A stretch of DNA of 64,000 nucleotides from Rhizobium sp. ZPR4. Lineage in GTDB: Bacteria; Pseudomonadota; Alphaproteobacteria; Rhizobiales; Rhizobiaceae. The position numbers and the translations under genes are program-made. Within the stretch, counting starts at the first letter, position 1. Each line of letters begins with the position of its first letter. Positions 8,415 through 17,048 of this stretch are shown in pieces. The notes under the pieces are model-generated. The model saw nothing but the letters and a program-made list of their open reading frames with translations. It did not search any database and was not told the origin of the DNA. The stretch lies in assembly GCF_040215725.1 (NCBI RefSeq), contig NZ_CP157967.1, positions 744,001-808,000 on the forward strand, written 5' to 3'.

Positions 8415-9143
8415 ATGCCTATCGATAAAGTCATTCTCATCACAGGTGCCTCCAGTGGCATCGGCGCAGGCATCGCCCGCGAACTCGCCTCCACCGGCGC
8501 AAGGGTCATGCTCGGCGCAAGACGCATCGACAGATTGGAAGCATTGGCGGCCGAGATCCGGGAAAAGGGCGGCACGGTAATGACCCGCCGGCTCGATGTA
8601 ACCGATAGGGCTGACGTTGCTGCCTTTGCGGAGACGGCACGTCTGGCCTGGGGCGGCGTCGATGTGATCGTCAACAATGCCGGCATCATGCCGCTTTCCC
8701 TGATGACTTCGATGAAGGTCGAGGAATGGGACAGAATGGTCGACGTCAATATCAAGGGCGTGCTTCATGGCATTGCGGCCGTTCTGCCGGAAATGACGGC
8801 GCGTGGCGCCGGTCACATCATCAATATCGCTTCGATTGGGGCGCTTGCAGTCTCTCCGACCGCCGCCGTCTATTGCGCAACCAAGTATGCCGTTCGGGCA
8901 ATCTCAGATGGGTTGCGGCAGGAATGCCGCGATATCCGTGTCACCTGCATCCATCCGGGCGTCGTCGAGAGTGAGCTGGCCGATACGATCACGGACCCGG
9001 TGGCGGCCGAGGCGATGAAGTCCTATCGGGCCGTTGCGCTGACGCCCGACGCTATCGGTCGGGCGGTACGCTTCGCCGTTGAGCAGCCCGATGATGTCGA
9101 TGTCAATGAGATCGTCGTTCGCCCGACGCGGGCGGTACATTGA
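8415..9143 (+). CDS. short-chain dehydrogenase/reductase
   Basis: The 242-residue protein is a classical SDR: cofactor motif TGASSGIG near residue 12, NNAG at about 88, and the catalytic YCATKYA (YxxxK) at about 155. It oxidises or reduces an unknown alcohol/ketone substrate using NAD(P). The start MPIDKVILITG is chosen because AAGGAG lies eight bases upstream; a longer in-frame opening to 8295 lacks such a site. It is divergent from the LysR gene and is followed after 74 bases by an Atu4866-family gene, probably co-transcribed. Confidence 0.9.
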   Translation: MPIDKVILITGASSGIGAGIARELASTGARVMLGARRIDRLEALAAEIREKGGTVMTRRLDVTDRADVAAFAETARLAWGGVDVIVNNAGIMPLSLMTSMKVEEWDRMVDVNIKGVLHGIAAVLPEMTARGAGHIINIASIGALAVSPTAAVYCATKYAVRAISDGLRQECRDIRVTCIHPGVVESELADTITDPVAAEAMKSYRAVALTPDAIGRAVRFAVEQPDDVDVNEIVVRPTRAVH

Positions 9144-9217
9144 TTCGCGGTCTCTTTGCTTTCACTCCGGCCGGCGTCGTATGCGCGCCGCCCTCACTTT
9201 CCGAGGATCGAATCGAA

Positions 9218-9463
9218 ATGAAGAAACCGATACACGCTTACGTCGGCATGTGGACAACGGCTAATGATCATATCCGCCATGAACTCCTGCCGAACGGCCG
9301 ATATGTCGAAGCGCGGGGAAGCCGTGAGCATGCCTATCAGGGGCGCTACATGGTGACGGGCGATCACATCGACTATTGGGACGATACCGGTTTCACCGCC
9401 GATGGCGATTTCATCAATGGCGTGCTTCATCACGCCGGAATGGTGCTCTATTCAAGGAAATGA
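9218..9463 (+). CDS. Atu4866-family small protein
   Basis: The 81-residue protein MKKPIHAYVGMWTTANDHIR... contains the conserved run HELLPNGRYVEARG, AYQGRYMVTGDHIDYWDDTGFTADG and HHAGMVLY typical of the Agrobacterium Atu4866 family, small beta-rich proteins of unknown function. The start at 9218 gives the family length of about 80; an upstream ATG at 9140 overlaps the SDR stop and adds an unrelated tail. In many genomes this domain occurs beside SDR and LysR genes, as here. No signal peptide is seen. Confidence 0.75.
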   Translation: MKKPIHAYVGMWTTANDHIRHELLPNGRYVEARGSREHAYQGRYMVTGDHIDYWDDTGFTADGDFINGVLHHAGMVLYSRK

Positions 9464-9549
9464 AGGGGTAGAGCGATATTTGGTCGTTGGCGGCTGCGCT
9501 TGCTCAACGCCTGCTCGCCGCTGTCGAATCGGCCCTATCTAAGGAATCA

Positions 9550-9580
9550 CCCGCGTCCTTGCATCGTTTTGGGACGCGGG
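9550..9580 (+). terminator. hairpin downstream of the Atu4866-type gene, possible terminator
   Basis: A nine-pair stem CCCGCGTCC/GGACGCGGG has a 13-base loop. No T-run follows, so termination by this hairpin alone is uncertain. Confidence 0.3.
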
Positions 9581-9621
9581 CCGAACTCGCAAGCGGCCGT
9601 TCATCCCGGGTGGGTCGCGGA

Positions 9622-9645
9622 GGTAAGCGTCATATACAGCTTACC
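9622..9645. promoter_or_regulatory. inverted repeat GGTAAGC-N10-GCTTACC
   Basis: A perfect seven-base dyad with a ten-base spacer lies in the long gap before the first porin. It resembles a regulator binding site, but the regulator is unknown. Confidence 0.3.
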
Positions 9646-9744
9646 AAACCCAGCAAAATCCGCCTGTTAGCCATGGAATGGCCATTTCGATGCCTTTTTG
9701 CGATCGGCTGCGACCATTTTCGCGCCGCATGTAAGTGCCGGTAG

Positions 9745-9762
9745 ATTAAGGGATTTCTTAAT
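9745..9762. promoter_or_regulatory. inverted repeat ATTAAG-N6-CTTAAT
   Basis: A perfect six-base AT-rich dyad lies about 245 bases upstream of the first porin start. It could be an operator. The TTAA halves are eight bases apart, so it does not fit the seven-base CtrA spacing. Confidence 0.3.
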
Positions 9763-10005
9763 GAAGTCTAAATAATTGCGGCCGCCGTGTTGCTGACTTG
9801 TGTCCTTTCGGCAACAGGAATTGCGGAAGGCTTACGCAAATCCCCCCTTCCGCGAAAATGTCGATTGCGTGACAGTGCACGTCTTGTATTTTCACTCTCG
9901 GAAGCGAGGGCGATTGATCGTCCACTTCTTGAAACGCGAGGATGGGACAGGGAATACCTTCGGGTAGTTCTCATTCTCGACATAAAACTTTGACTGGAGG
10001 TCAAT

Positions 10006-11067
10006 ATGAACATCAAGAGCCTTCTTCTGGGCTCCGCTGCCGCGCTTGTGGCAGTTTCCGGTGCTCACGCGGCTGACGCTATCGTCGCCGCTGAGCCGGA
10101 GCCGTTGGAATATGTTCGCATCTGCGACGCATACGGTGCTGGCTACTTCTTCATTCCGGGCACCGAAACCTGCCTCAAGATCGGCGGCAAGGTTCGTACC
10201 GAAGGTGAGTGGTACGATGCCTACAACCCGAACTCTCGTTTGGGCACGCTCTGGCACACCCGTGCTGAGCTCCGTCTGCAGACGGCAACCGACACCGAAT
10301 ACGGCCCGCTGAAGACCAACACCGAGCTGCGTTGGGACTGGAATGACGGCGGCTCCACCGCTACCAACCTGCTGCACGCCAGCATCAGCCTCGGCGGCTT
10401 CACCGTTGGTAAGGAAGACTCGCAGTTCAACGTCTTCACCGGTTATGCCGGCGACGTCATCAACGACGACGTGGTCTATGACGGCCCGTACGAACTCAAC
10501 CAGATCACCTACAACTACGACGCCGGCAACGGCTTCACGGCTGTGATCTCGGTTGAAGACAGCAACTCTGGCACCGGTGCTACCGGCGCTAACGGCGAAG
10601 ACAGCTCGAACCACTACGCTCCTGACGTTGTCGCCGGTGCTGGCTTCAAGTCCGGCGCATGGGGCTTCAAGGTCGTCGGCGGTTACGACTCGATCGTTGA
10701 AGAAGGCGCCATCAAGGCTCGCGTCGATGCTGACTTCGGTGTCTTCTCGGCCTTCGTCATGGGCGGCTGGAACACCGACGGCAACAAGCTCAACAAGTAT
10801 GCCGGTTCGAACGGCGCTGGCGATGCAGCTGGTATCGGCTGGGGTGACTGGGCAGTTTGGGGCGGCGTTGGCGTTCCGATCAACGAAAAGCTGAAGTGGA
10901 ACCTCCAGCTCGCCTACACCGACTCGAAGATCTTCGCAGCGACCACGAACCTCAAGTTCAACCCGGTCAAGAACCTGCTCATCGAGCCGGAAGTCTCCTA
11001 CACCAACTGGGACTCCATCAATCAGGACCAGTGGGCTGGTATCCTCCGCTTCGAGCGCACTTTCTAA
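10006..11067 (+). CDS. RopA-like outer-membrane porin (copy 1)
   Basis: The 353-residue protein belongs to the alphaproteobacterial Porin_2 family and should form a trimeric beta-barrel pore in the outer membrane. Residues 1-22 (MNIKSLLLGS ... GAHA) are a signal peptide; the mature N-terminus ADAIVAAEPEP leads into YVRICDAYGAGYFFIPG. The chain ends in ILRFERTF, the terminal aromatic residue used by the Bam complex. A strong TGGAGG ribosome site and heavy use of preferred codons suggest high expression. It is followed by a strong terminator and then a close paralogue, with residues 1-67 differing at only two positions. Confidence 0.95.
   Translation: MNIKSLLLGSAAALVAVSGAHAADAIVAAEPEPLEYVRICDAYGAGYFFIPGTETCLKIGGKVRTEGEWYDAYNPNSRLGTLWHTRAELRLQTATDTEYGPLKTNTELRWDWNDGGSTATNLLHASISLGGFTVGKEDSQFNVFTGYAGDVINDDVVYDGPYELNQITYNYDAGNGFTAVISVEDSNSGTGATGANGEDSSNHYAPDVVAGAGFKSGAWGFKVVGGYDSIVEEGAIKARVDADFGVFSAFVMGGWNTDGNKLNKYAGSNGAGDAAGIGWGDWAVWGGVGVPINEKLKWNLQLAYTDSKIFAATTNLKFNPVKNLLIEPEVSYTNWDSINQDQWAGILRFERTF
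10864..10936 (+). repeat. 73-base block identical to the second porin
   Basis: This block, encoding GVGVPINEKLKWNLQLAYTD and the next residues, is identical at every base, including wobble positions, to 12407-12479 in the neighbouring porin. Nearby codons differ synonymously. Confidence 0.85.
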
Positions 11068-11112
11068 TCTAATCTGACCTTGGTCAGTTGAGATTGTTCA
11101 CTACGGTGATGG

Positions 11113-11141
11113 AAAGCCCGGCCAATGGCCGGGCTTTCTTT
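11113..11141 (+). terminator. Rho-independent terminator of porin 1
   Basis: An 11-pair stem AAAGCCCGGCC/GGCCGGGCTTT with a three-base loop AAT is followed by CTTTATTT. It lies 46 bases after the porin stop and should isolate the two porin transcripts. Confidence 0.9.
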
Positions 11142-11273
11142 ATTTGAGAATATCGACAAATTAGAATGCAGCCTTGAGAGTATTCTATATTCTTCTCCGG
11201 CGTGGGCGACCTGTAGGTTGTATGTATTCTCGAAGTAATCTGAAGTAGTTTCCAGCTATCGACATGTCGCCAA

Positions 11274-11330
11274 TGTGACGGTTTTGCGACGTGATTTTTG
11301 TGCAACGCACCTTTTGAAACCGCCGTCACA
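11274..11330. promoter_or_regulatory. long-spaced inverted repeat upstream of porin 2
   Basis: TGTGACGG (11274-11281) is repeated inverted as CCGTCACA (11323-11330), with flanking CAA and TTG extending the symmetry. The 41-base spacer would suit a looped regulator site or an RNA stem. Confidence 0.35.
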
Positions 11331-11456
11331 ATTGTTCATAGTTTATCTCTGATATTGCTCTGAAAAAAACGATCTGTAGGTTCCAAATCGGAAGCGAGAC
11401 TTAGCGTCTTGGTTCTCCCAGATCAGGGGTCAACTTTAAAACCGGGTGGGGTAGGG

Positions 11457-11477
11457 CACGTCGATTTTCTCGACGTG
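11457..11477 (+). promoter_or_regulatory. leader hairpin before porin 2
   Basis: CACGTCGA-TTTTC-TCGACGTG forms a perfect eight-pair stem ending 38 bases before the start codon, so it is probably in the 5' untranslated RNA. It could affect message stability or small-RNA control. The first porin has no equivalent at this position. Confidence 0.45.
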
Positions 11478-11515
11478 AATTCTCATACCTAATCGATATT
11501 GGAACTGGAGTTACT

Positions 11516-12610
11516 ATGAACATCAAGAGCCTTCTTCTCGGCTCCGCTGCTGCGCTGGCAGCAGTATCCGGTGCTCATGCGGCCGACGCAATCGTCGCTG
11601 CTGAGCCCGAGCCGCTGGAATACGTCCGCATCTGCGATGCCTATGGCGCTGGCTACTTCTTCATCCCGGGCACCGAAACCTGCCTCAAGATCGGCGGCAT
11701 GGTCCGTACCGAAGGCGGCTGGTACAATGCCTACAATCCGGGTCCCGGCGGCGATCGCGGCACCTACTGGCACACCCGCGCTCAGCTGAGCGTCGACACC
11801 GCGACCGACACCGAATACGGTCCGCTGAAGACCAACACCGTCTATCGTTTCGACTGGAACGACGGCAACGCCACCACCACCAAGCTGCTCTGGGCTAACA
11901 TCAGCCTCGGCGGTTTCCTGGTTGGTAAGCAGGACTCGCAGTACAACCTGTACACCGGCTACGCCGGCGACGTCATCAACGACGACGTGATCTATGACGG
12001 CCCGTACGAACTCAACCAGTTGACCTACAACTACGACGCAGGCAACGGCTTCACGGCTGTCGTCTCGCTCGAAGACTCCAACTCCGGTTCGGATTCGTCT
12101 TCTTTCGGTGGCGCTTGGGTTCAGTCCAAGGCTAACCACTACGCTCCGAACGCCGTTGCCGGTATCGGCTACAAGGCTGGCGGCTTCGGCTTCAAGGTTG
12201 TCGGCGGTTACGACTCGATCGTCGAAGAAGGCGCTGTCAAGGCTCGTATCGATGCCGACTTCGGCTTCCTGACGGCCTTCTTGATGGGCGGCTACAACAC
12301 GGACGGCAAGAAGCTGAACCAGTACGCTGGTTCGAACCTGAACGCATCTGCTTGCCCGGCTGGCCGTGGCGATCTCTGCGGCTGGGGCGACTGGGCTGTC
12401 TGGGGTGGCGTTGGCGTTCCGATCAACGAAAAGCTGAAGTGGAACCTCCAGCTCGCCTACACCGACTCGAAGATCTTCGAAGCCACGACGAACCTGAAGT
12501 TCACGCCGGTCAAGGGCTTCCTCATCGAGCCGGAAGTTACCTACACCAACTTCGATTCTGTGAACCAGGATCAGTGGGCTGGCATCCTGCGCTTCCAGCG
12601 CAGCTTCTAA
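11516..12610 (+). CDS. RopA-like outer-membrane porin (copy 2)
   Basis: The 364-residue paralogue of the preceding gene has the same signal peptide (cleavage after GAHA), the same YVRICDAYGAGYFFIPG entry and a C-terminal ILRFQRSF. It differs mainly in surface-loop-like stretches: GPGGDRG near residue 77, an insertion SSSFGGAWVQSKA near 205 and SNLNASACPAGRGDLCG near 275, the last adding a possible loop disulphide. Such loop differences usually change pore selectivity or phage and antibody recognition. A TGGAG ribosome site precedes it and its own terminator follows. Confidence 0.95.
   Translation: MNIKSLLLGSAAALAAVSGAHAADAIVAAEPEPLEYVRICDAYGAGYFFIPGTETCLKIGGMVRTEGGWYNAYNPGPGGDRGTYWHTRAQLSVDTATDTEYGPLKTNTVYRFDWNDGNATTTKLLWANISLGGFLVGKQDSQYNLYTGYAGDVINDDVIYDGPYELNQLTYNYDAGNGFTAVVSLEDSNSGSDSSSFGGAWVQSKANHYAPNAVAGIGYKAGGFGFKVVGGYDSIVEEGAVKARIDADFGFLTAFLMGGYNTDGKKLNQYAGSNLNASACPAGRGDLCGWGDWAVWGGVGVPINEKLKWNLQLAYTDSKIFEATTNLKFTPVKGFLIEPEVTYTNFDSVNQDQWAGILRFQRSF
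12407..12479 (+). repeat. 73-base block identical to the first porin
   Basis: This is the partner of 10864-10936; all 24 codons keep the same third bases. Confidence 0.85.
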
Positions 12611-12668
12611 TTCGGTTCGCCGAAAAGAGTTCGACAGATCTTCCGATCAGACCTCCGATCGGAAGAGG

Positions 12669-12702
12669 AAAGGCCCGGTCTCCCAACCGGGCCTTTTGTT
12701 TT
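12669..12702 (+). terminator. Rho-independent terminator of porin 2
   Basis: An 11-pair stem AAAGGCCCGGT/ACCGGGCCTTT with a six-base loop is followed by TGTTTT. A second smaller dyad (CTTCCGATC / GATCGGAAG) lies immediately upstream at about 12639-12665. Confidence 0.9.
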
Positions 12703-12736
12703 GAGCCGATATCGAACAGTGCGCGGGCGCCTGTTA

Positions 12737-13630
12737 TCAAAACCCCGAAGTGAAGTGCCGGATCGCATCCGGAATATCGCCCAAATGTAAAATCGGGGCA
12801 TGTCCTTGCCCTCTCGCGATCTTGATGGCCATTTCCGGATGGCGGTTTGCCATCTCGTCTGTTGTTGTCTGTGTCAGAAGCTTCGAATTCTCCCCGCGAA
12901 TCACCATCAGCGGGATATCTTGAAACGCTTGGAATTGCGTCCACAGGTCTGGAATCGGCGCCTCCAGATCGAGCGTCCGCATTTGTGCGGCGATGGCGGG
13001 ATCGTAATCGGCAACCGGCTTGCCGTCACGTAAGACGTAGATGGCCCGCGCCATATCCCGCCAGTCGTCTTCGTCAAGCGCGCCAAAGGCGCTGCCATGG
13101 TTTTCCCGAAGGATCTCGATTGCCTCGTCCCAGTTGGCGGGTTTCTTGTCCCGGTTGAGATAATCGCGGATATCCGCCAACCCAATCTTCTCGAGGACCG
13201 GACCGATATCGTTGAGAATCACGGCCTTGAGGATATCCGGTCGGCTGGCCGCAAGCATATGCAGCACCAGCCCGCCGCGCGACGTGCCGATGAAGATGGC
13301 CTGATGGAGACCGAGGGCAGCGCAGACGGTCAGGACATCCTGCGCTTCGACGATGAGATTATAGTGGGATTTGTCCGCATCCCATTCGGATGCCCCGCGC
13401 CCACGGGCATCGAGCGTGATCACCCTGCGCGGGTTCTCGGAATCCTGCGATAGAAGCAGCGCGAGCTGATGAAAGTCCCGCGAGTTGCGCGTCAGACCGG
13501 GCAGGCAGAAGAGGGGTATCCTGTCCCTGGTGGTTGTCTCATCGCCGTCATAGTCCCGCACATGGAGCTTCAGGCCATCTTCCGCTGCGATCGTTCTGGC
13601 AAGAAAACCGCTTTCGTCGTCGCTGCGCAT
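12737..13630 (-). CDS. alpha/beta-fold hydrolase
   Basis: The 297-residue protein has an alpha/beta hydrolase core: the oxyanion-region FCLPGLTRNSRDF (about 40-52), the nucleophile elbow GTSRGG (serine near 116), an acid residue region VIRGENSKLLT and the histidine in GQGHAPIL near the C-terminus. These make a complete Ser-Asp/Glu-His triad. The substrate cannot be told; relatives are esterases, lactonases or haloperoxidase-like enzymes. It ends close to, and convergently with, porin 2, and a GAGGGA site precedes its ATG. Confidence 0.88.
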   Translation of the reverse strand: MRSDDESGFLARTIAAEDGLKLHVRDYDGDETTTRDRIPLFCLPGLTRNSRDFHQLALLLSQDSENPRRVITLDARGRGASEWDADKSHYNLIVEAQDVLTVCAALGLHQAIFIGTSRGGLVLHMLAASRPDILKAVILNDIGPVLEKIGLADIRDYLNRDKKPANWDEAIEILRENHGSAFGALDEDDWRDMARAIYVLRDGKPVADYDPAIAAQMRTLDLEAPIPDLWTQFQAFQDIPLMVIRGENSKLLTQTTTDEMANRHPEMAIKIARGQGHAPILHLGDIPDAIRHFTSGF

Positions 13631-13758
13631 GCGCCATCCCTCGTGCTTTGGCTATCACGAGGGATGTAACGTCATTTCCGTGACCTATACAACTACGGTT
13701 GTTGCCGGAAGCATATCGCGCGAGGCTGTGCGGCGGCCTTGCGATAGTGACAGGCCCC

Positions 13759-15822
13759 TTAGCCGCGGCCGGTGACCAGATCGTGGACGATATCGGTCTT
13801 CTGCCCGAGGCGTGCCTTGTAGACCTGATAGTTTTCCATCACGCGCTGGACATAGTTGCGGGTCTCGGGGAAGGGGATGCGTTCGATCCAGTCGATGACG
13901 TCATCGAGCGATTTGCCGCGCGGATCGCCGTAGCGGCTGATCCATTCCGGCACCTTGTTCGGCCCTGCGTTGTAGGCGATGAAGGTCAGGATGTAGGAGC
14001 CGCCGAAAGTGTCGATCTGCTCGCCGAGATAATGGGCGCCGAGCGTGGCGTTGTAGCCGGCATCCTGCGTCAGCTTGTCGGCGGAAAAGACCATGCCGTG
14101 CCGACCGGCAACAGCCTTTGCCGTCTTCGGCAGCAACTGTAGCAGGCCGCGGGCATTGGCGGAGGAAACGGCGGCCGGATTGAAGGCGCTTTCCTGCCGG
14201 GCAATGGCATAGGCAAGCGCCTTGCCGGAGCCGGAAATATTGGCATTGTCCGGAATGACGCCGATCGGGAAGGCGAGTGCCGCGACATCGATGCCGCGTC
14301 CATAGGCGATCTTGCCGATCTGCAGCGAAAGCTGGTGGTTGCCGGAGCGCTCGGCGCGGGCAGCCAGCATCGCAACCTCGCCGGGGCTTTCCAGCTGTTT
14401 CGCCAGGGCGCGATAGAGCGCGTCCGCACGCCAGCCGTGCCCCGCGGCCTCGAGCCGCGAAATCGCCTGTACCGCCTCGCGTCCCTGGAAGCGCTGGCGA
14501 TCCGTAGCTGAGGGCGAGGGATAGGTGACGTTGAGGGTGCTGCGGCCAAGCCTCTCGGCGGCAAGCTGGCCGTAGAAGGTGCTGGGATAGGAGGCGGCCT
14601 TCGCATAGAAATCCGCTGCCTTGCCCGATCCGCCTGCCTCGGCGGCGCGGCCGAGCCAATACCAACCGCGCGATTGCGAGATAGGCCCGTTCGACACCTG
14701 CAGGATCTTGCGGAAATGGATCGCTGCATTCGCCCCATCCTGAAGACCGCGCAGAGCGTACCAGCCTGCGTGGAATTCGGCTTCGCCGACATCCTGCGGA
14801 CTTTCCGCGACGCTGGCGTCGACGACACGATAGGCGGCCTTGAATTCACCCTGATCCACCAGGCCGCGGCTAACAATGCGCTGCTCGCTCCACCAAGCAC
14901 CTGGGCTTACAAGCACGCTCCGGTCTTGCGGCATTTGCGCCAGAAGATTGGCGGCGTCGTCATATTTGTTCTGGCGACGCAGGTTTTCGATCCGCATGAA
15001 GAGATAGGCGGGATCCTTGCGCCATTGCGCGTCGACGCCTGCGATCAGCGCGTCGGCTTTCGGCGAACGATCATTGACGGCCGCCCAGGCCTTGTAGAGC
15101 GATTGCGCCTTGCCGAGATCGCCGAAGCGTTTGGCCTGTGCGGTCCGGTCGCGGTAAAGCAGATAGTCCATGCGCGCCTTGTGATCGGCAGGCGACAGCA
15201 GGCTGGGGAATTCTGCAAGGATCTTGTCCTCCAGAGGCTTGTCCAGTGGCTCGTCGCGCCAGATCTTGCGGATCAGCTTTCCGGCCTGTGCCGACGCGCC
15301 GCGCGCCATGAGCGCGCGAGAGAGGATGATGCTGCCCTCGACGGTCTCCGGCTGCGAGTTGCCGAAGGCGGCCAGGACCTGATCGGTTGCCGGATTTTCT
15401 GTATAGAGCGCCCGCTCGGAATTGGCGCGCAGGCTGCCGAGCCCCGGCCAGCCGACAAGCTCGCGGGCGGCAGCGGCAATCTCGCCGGAGGGGATGCCCG
15501 GCTGGCCCGAAGTCGCGATCGCCCAGGTCAGGATATGGCGATCGAGCGTGCCTTCGCCCATGCCGTTGCGGATGGCAAGCGCCTGCATCGGGTTCTTGTT
15601 GGAGAGGGCGTCAAGGCCTGCCTTCAGGTCGCCGCTGACAGGCGCGATCGCTCCGCTGCGCGGGATCGCGGCCGTACTCATGGGGTCCGGCGCCATGGCG
15701 ACATAGGCGTTGGCGCTCGTCGGTATCTGCTGGCCGGGAAGCTGCGAGGCAACCGCGCCCCAGGCGACCGCCAAGCCCACGGCGGTCCAGATCATGACAG
15801 GTCTCTTCATCCGGCTACTCAC
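13759..15822 (-). CDS. soluble lytic murein transglycosylase (SLT domain)
   Basis: The 687-residue exported enzyme cleaves peptidoglycan glycan strands to 1,6-anhydro products. An N-terminal signal segment (MIWTAVGLAVAWGAVAS) is followed by a long alpha-helical superhelix and a C-terminal SLT domain with ARQESAFNPAAVSSANARG (catalytic Glu in QES, about residue 550), GLLQLLPKTAK and TFIAYNAGPNKV. The opening codon at 15822 is GTG; an ATG four codons later (15810) is equally possible and neither has a clear ribosome site. It is divergent from dapA. Confidence 0.92.
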   Translation of the reverse strand: MSSRMKRPVMIWTAVGLAVAWGAVASQLPGQQIPTSANAYVAMAPDPMSTAAIPRSGAIAPVSGDLKAGLDALSNKNPMQALAIRNGMGEGTLDRHILTWAIATSGQPGIPSGEIAAAARELVGWPGLGSLRANSERALYTENPATDQVLAAFGNSQPETVEGSIILSRALMARGASAQAGKLIRKIWRDEPLDKPLEDKILAEFPSLLSPADHKARMDYLLYRDRTAQAKRFGDLGKAQSLYKAWAAVNDRSPKADALIAGVDAQWRKDPAYLFMRIENLRRQNKYDDAANLLAQMPQDRSVLVSPGAWWSEQRIVSRGLVDQGEFKAAYRVVDASVAESPQDVGEAEFHAGWYALRGLQDGANAAIHFRKILQVSNGPISQSRGWYWLGRAAEAGGSGKAADFYAKAASYPSTFYGQLAAERLGRSTLNVTYPSPSATDRQRFQGREAVQAISRLEAAGHGWRADALYRALAKQLESPGEVAMLAARAERSGNHQLSLQIGKIAYGRGIDVAALAFPIGVIPDNANISGSGKALAYAIARQESAFNPAAVSSANARGLLQLLPKTAKAVAGRHGMVFSADKLTQDAGYNATLGAHYLGEQIDTFGGSYILTFIAYNAGPNKVPEWISRYGDPRGKSLDDVIDWIERIPFPETRNYVQRVMENYQVYKARLGQKTDIVHDLVTGRG

Positions 15823-16027
15823 AAAACAAACAGGCCCCTTCCATTTGCCAAATGCTATATTAACGAAACCTTACCGGTGGTCCGAATTTCAATCAATTAT
15901 GATATCGGAAACTGCCCTTTACCATTCAAAGCGTGCTTGTCGCCGTCAAGCCAGCGCTTTATGGTGCGCGGATTCATAACCATGGATTGCGGCTGAAGCA
16001 TGAAAGCAGCGCCGCTAGGAGACTTGC

Positions 16028-16912
16028 ATGTTCCAGGGGTCCATTCCCGCACTCGTTACGCCCTTTACAGACGCCGGCAAGGTGGATGAGGCTTCCTTCG
16101 CCTCGCATGTCGACTGGCAGATAAAAGAGGGCAGCAAGGGATTGGTGCCTGTTGGTACGACGGGCGAATCTCCCACTTTGTCGCATGACGAGCACAAGCG
16201 CGTCGTCGAGCTCTGCATCGAGATCGCCAACAAGCGCGTCCCGGTCATGGCGGGAGCGGGCTCGAACAATACCCGCGAAGCGATCGAGCTTGCGCTGCAC
16301 GCCGAAAAGGTCGGTGCCAATGCGGTTCTGGTCGTGACACCCTATTACAACAAGCCGACGCAGAAGGGGCTTTACGCACATTTCGCCGCCGTTGCGGAAG
16401 CCGTGAAGCTGCCGATCTACATTTATAACATTCCAGGCCGTTCGGTCGTCGACATGACGCCGGAGACGATGGGCGCGCTCGCCAAGTCCTATTCCAACAT
16501 TGTTGGTGTCAAGGATGCGACCGGCAAGATCGAACGCGTCTCCGAGCAGCGCATCAGCTGCGGCCGCGATTTCCGCCAGCTTTCCGGTGAGGATGCCACG
16601 GCGCTCGGCTTCAACGCTCATGGCGGCGTCGGCTGCATTTCGGTCACGGCCAACGTCGCGCCGCGACTATGTGCGGAATTCCAGGCGGCCACGCTTGCCG
16701 GTGATTACGCCAAGGCACTCGAGTATCAGGATCGTCTGATGCCGCTGCACAAGGCGATCTTCCTGGAGCCAGGTCTTTGCGGTGCCAAGTACGGTCTGTC
16801 CCGCCTCGGCCGCATGAGCCGCAACGTGCGTTCGCCGCTCTTGTCGACCCTGGAGCCGGGCACGGAGGCTGCGATCGATGCGGCCATGCGCCATGCCGGC
16901 CTCCTGAACTGA
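16028..16912 (+). CDS. dapA: 4-hydroxy-tetrahydrodipicolinate synthase
   Basis: DapA condenses pyruvate with aspartate semialdehyde, the first committed step to lysine and to meso-diaminopimelate for peptidoglycan. The 294-residue protein has the usual length and motifs: [12 protein letters not shown] (about 40-51), the tyrosine in [14 protein letters not shown] (about 130-143) and the Schiff-base lysine in GVKDATGK (about 160). An AGGAG site lies close upstream. smpB follows 137 bases later in the same direction, an arrangement common in alphaproteobacteria. Confidence 0.97.
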   Translation: MFQGSIPALVTPFTDAGKVDEASFASHVDWQIKEGSKGLVPVGTTGESPTLSHDEHKRVVELCIEIANKRVPVMAGAGSNNTREAIELALHAEKVGANAVLVVTPYYNKPTQKGLYAHFAAVAEAVKLPIYIYNIPGRSVVDMTPETMGALAKSYSNIVGVKDATGKIERVSEQRISCGRDFRQLSGEDATALGFNAHGGVGCISVTANVAPRLCAEFQAATLAGDYAKALEYQDRLMPLHKAIFLEPGLCGAKYGLSRLGRMSRNVRSPLLSTLEPGTEAAIDAAMRHAGLLN

Positions 16913-16944
16913 GGCTTCACAAGCCTGCTGCCGAAACTCTGCAA

Positions 16945-16984
16945 GGCCGCTCTCTTCACAAGGAGGGCGGTCTCGCTTATTTAG
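16945..16984 (+). terminator. possible terminator after dapA
   Basis: An imperfect stem GGCCGCTCTC / GGAGGGCGGTC is followed by TCGCTTATTT. Pairing is incomplete and the T-run short, so it may be only partial. Confidence 0.35.
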
Positions 16985-17048
16985 GGTGCAGGAACCTGGC
17001 ACGCCCTTAGTCGCTGCCGGAATGACGCAAGAAAAAAGAAGAAGAATC

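Larger units (their letters stand above)
9464..10005. other. 542-base intergenic region before the first porin
   Basis: No convincing gene is seen. Three palindromic signals lie here: a hairpin CCCGCGTCC/GGACGCGGG at 9550-9580, a dyad GGTAAGC-N10-GCTTACC at 9622-9645 and a dyad ATTAAG-N6-CTTAAT at 9745-9762. The last 200 bases presumably hold the porin promoter and leader. Confidence 0.6.
11142..11515. other. 374-base region between the two porins
   Basis: No gene is seen. The stretch is AT-richer than the porins and holds a spaced dyad at 11274-11330 and a hairpin at 11457-11477 just before the second porin. It probably carries an independent promoter and 5' leader for porin 2. Confidence 0.6.

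Noticed and set aside
12639..12668. Sequence resembling a sequencing adapter (GATCGGAAGAG and its inverse)
   Set aside because: Matches are only 10-11 bases, on both strands of a natural dyad just before the porin 2 terminator; contamination is unlikely inside an assembled chromosome.
15860..15874. CtrA-like site TTAA-N7-TTAC upstream of the lytic transglycosylase
   Set aside because: One half is mismatched and single near-matches are expected by chance, so it is not listed as a feature.
14674..15996. 440-residue plus-strand open frame opposite the lytic transglycosylase
   Set aside because: No motif, no ribosome site, and it opposes a well-supported gene.
15823..16027. Lysine riboswitch before dapA
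   Set aside because: The 205-base gap shows no recognisable lysine-riboswitch core, and such riboswitches are not expected in this group.
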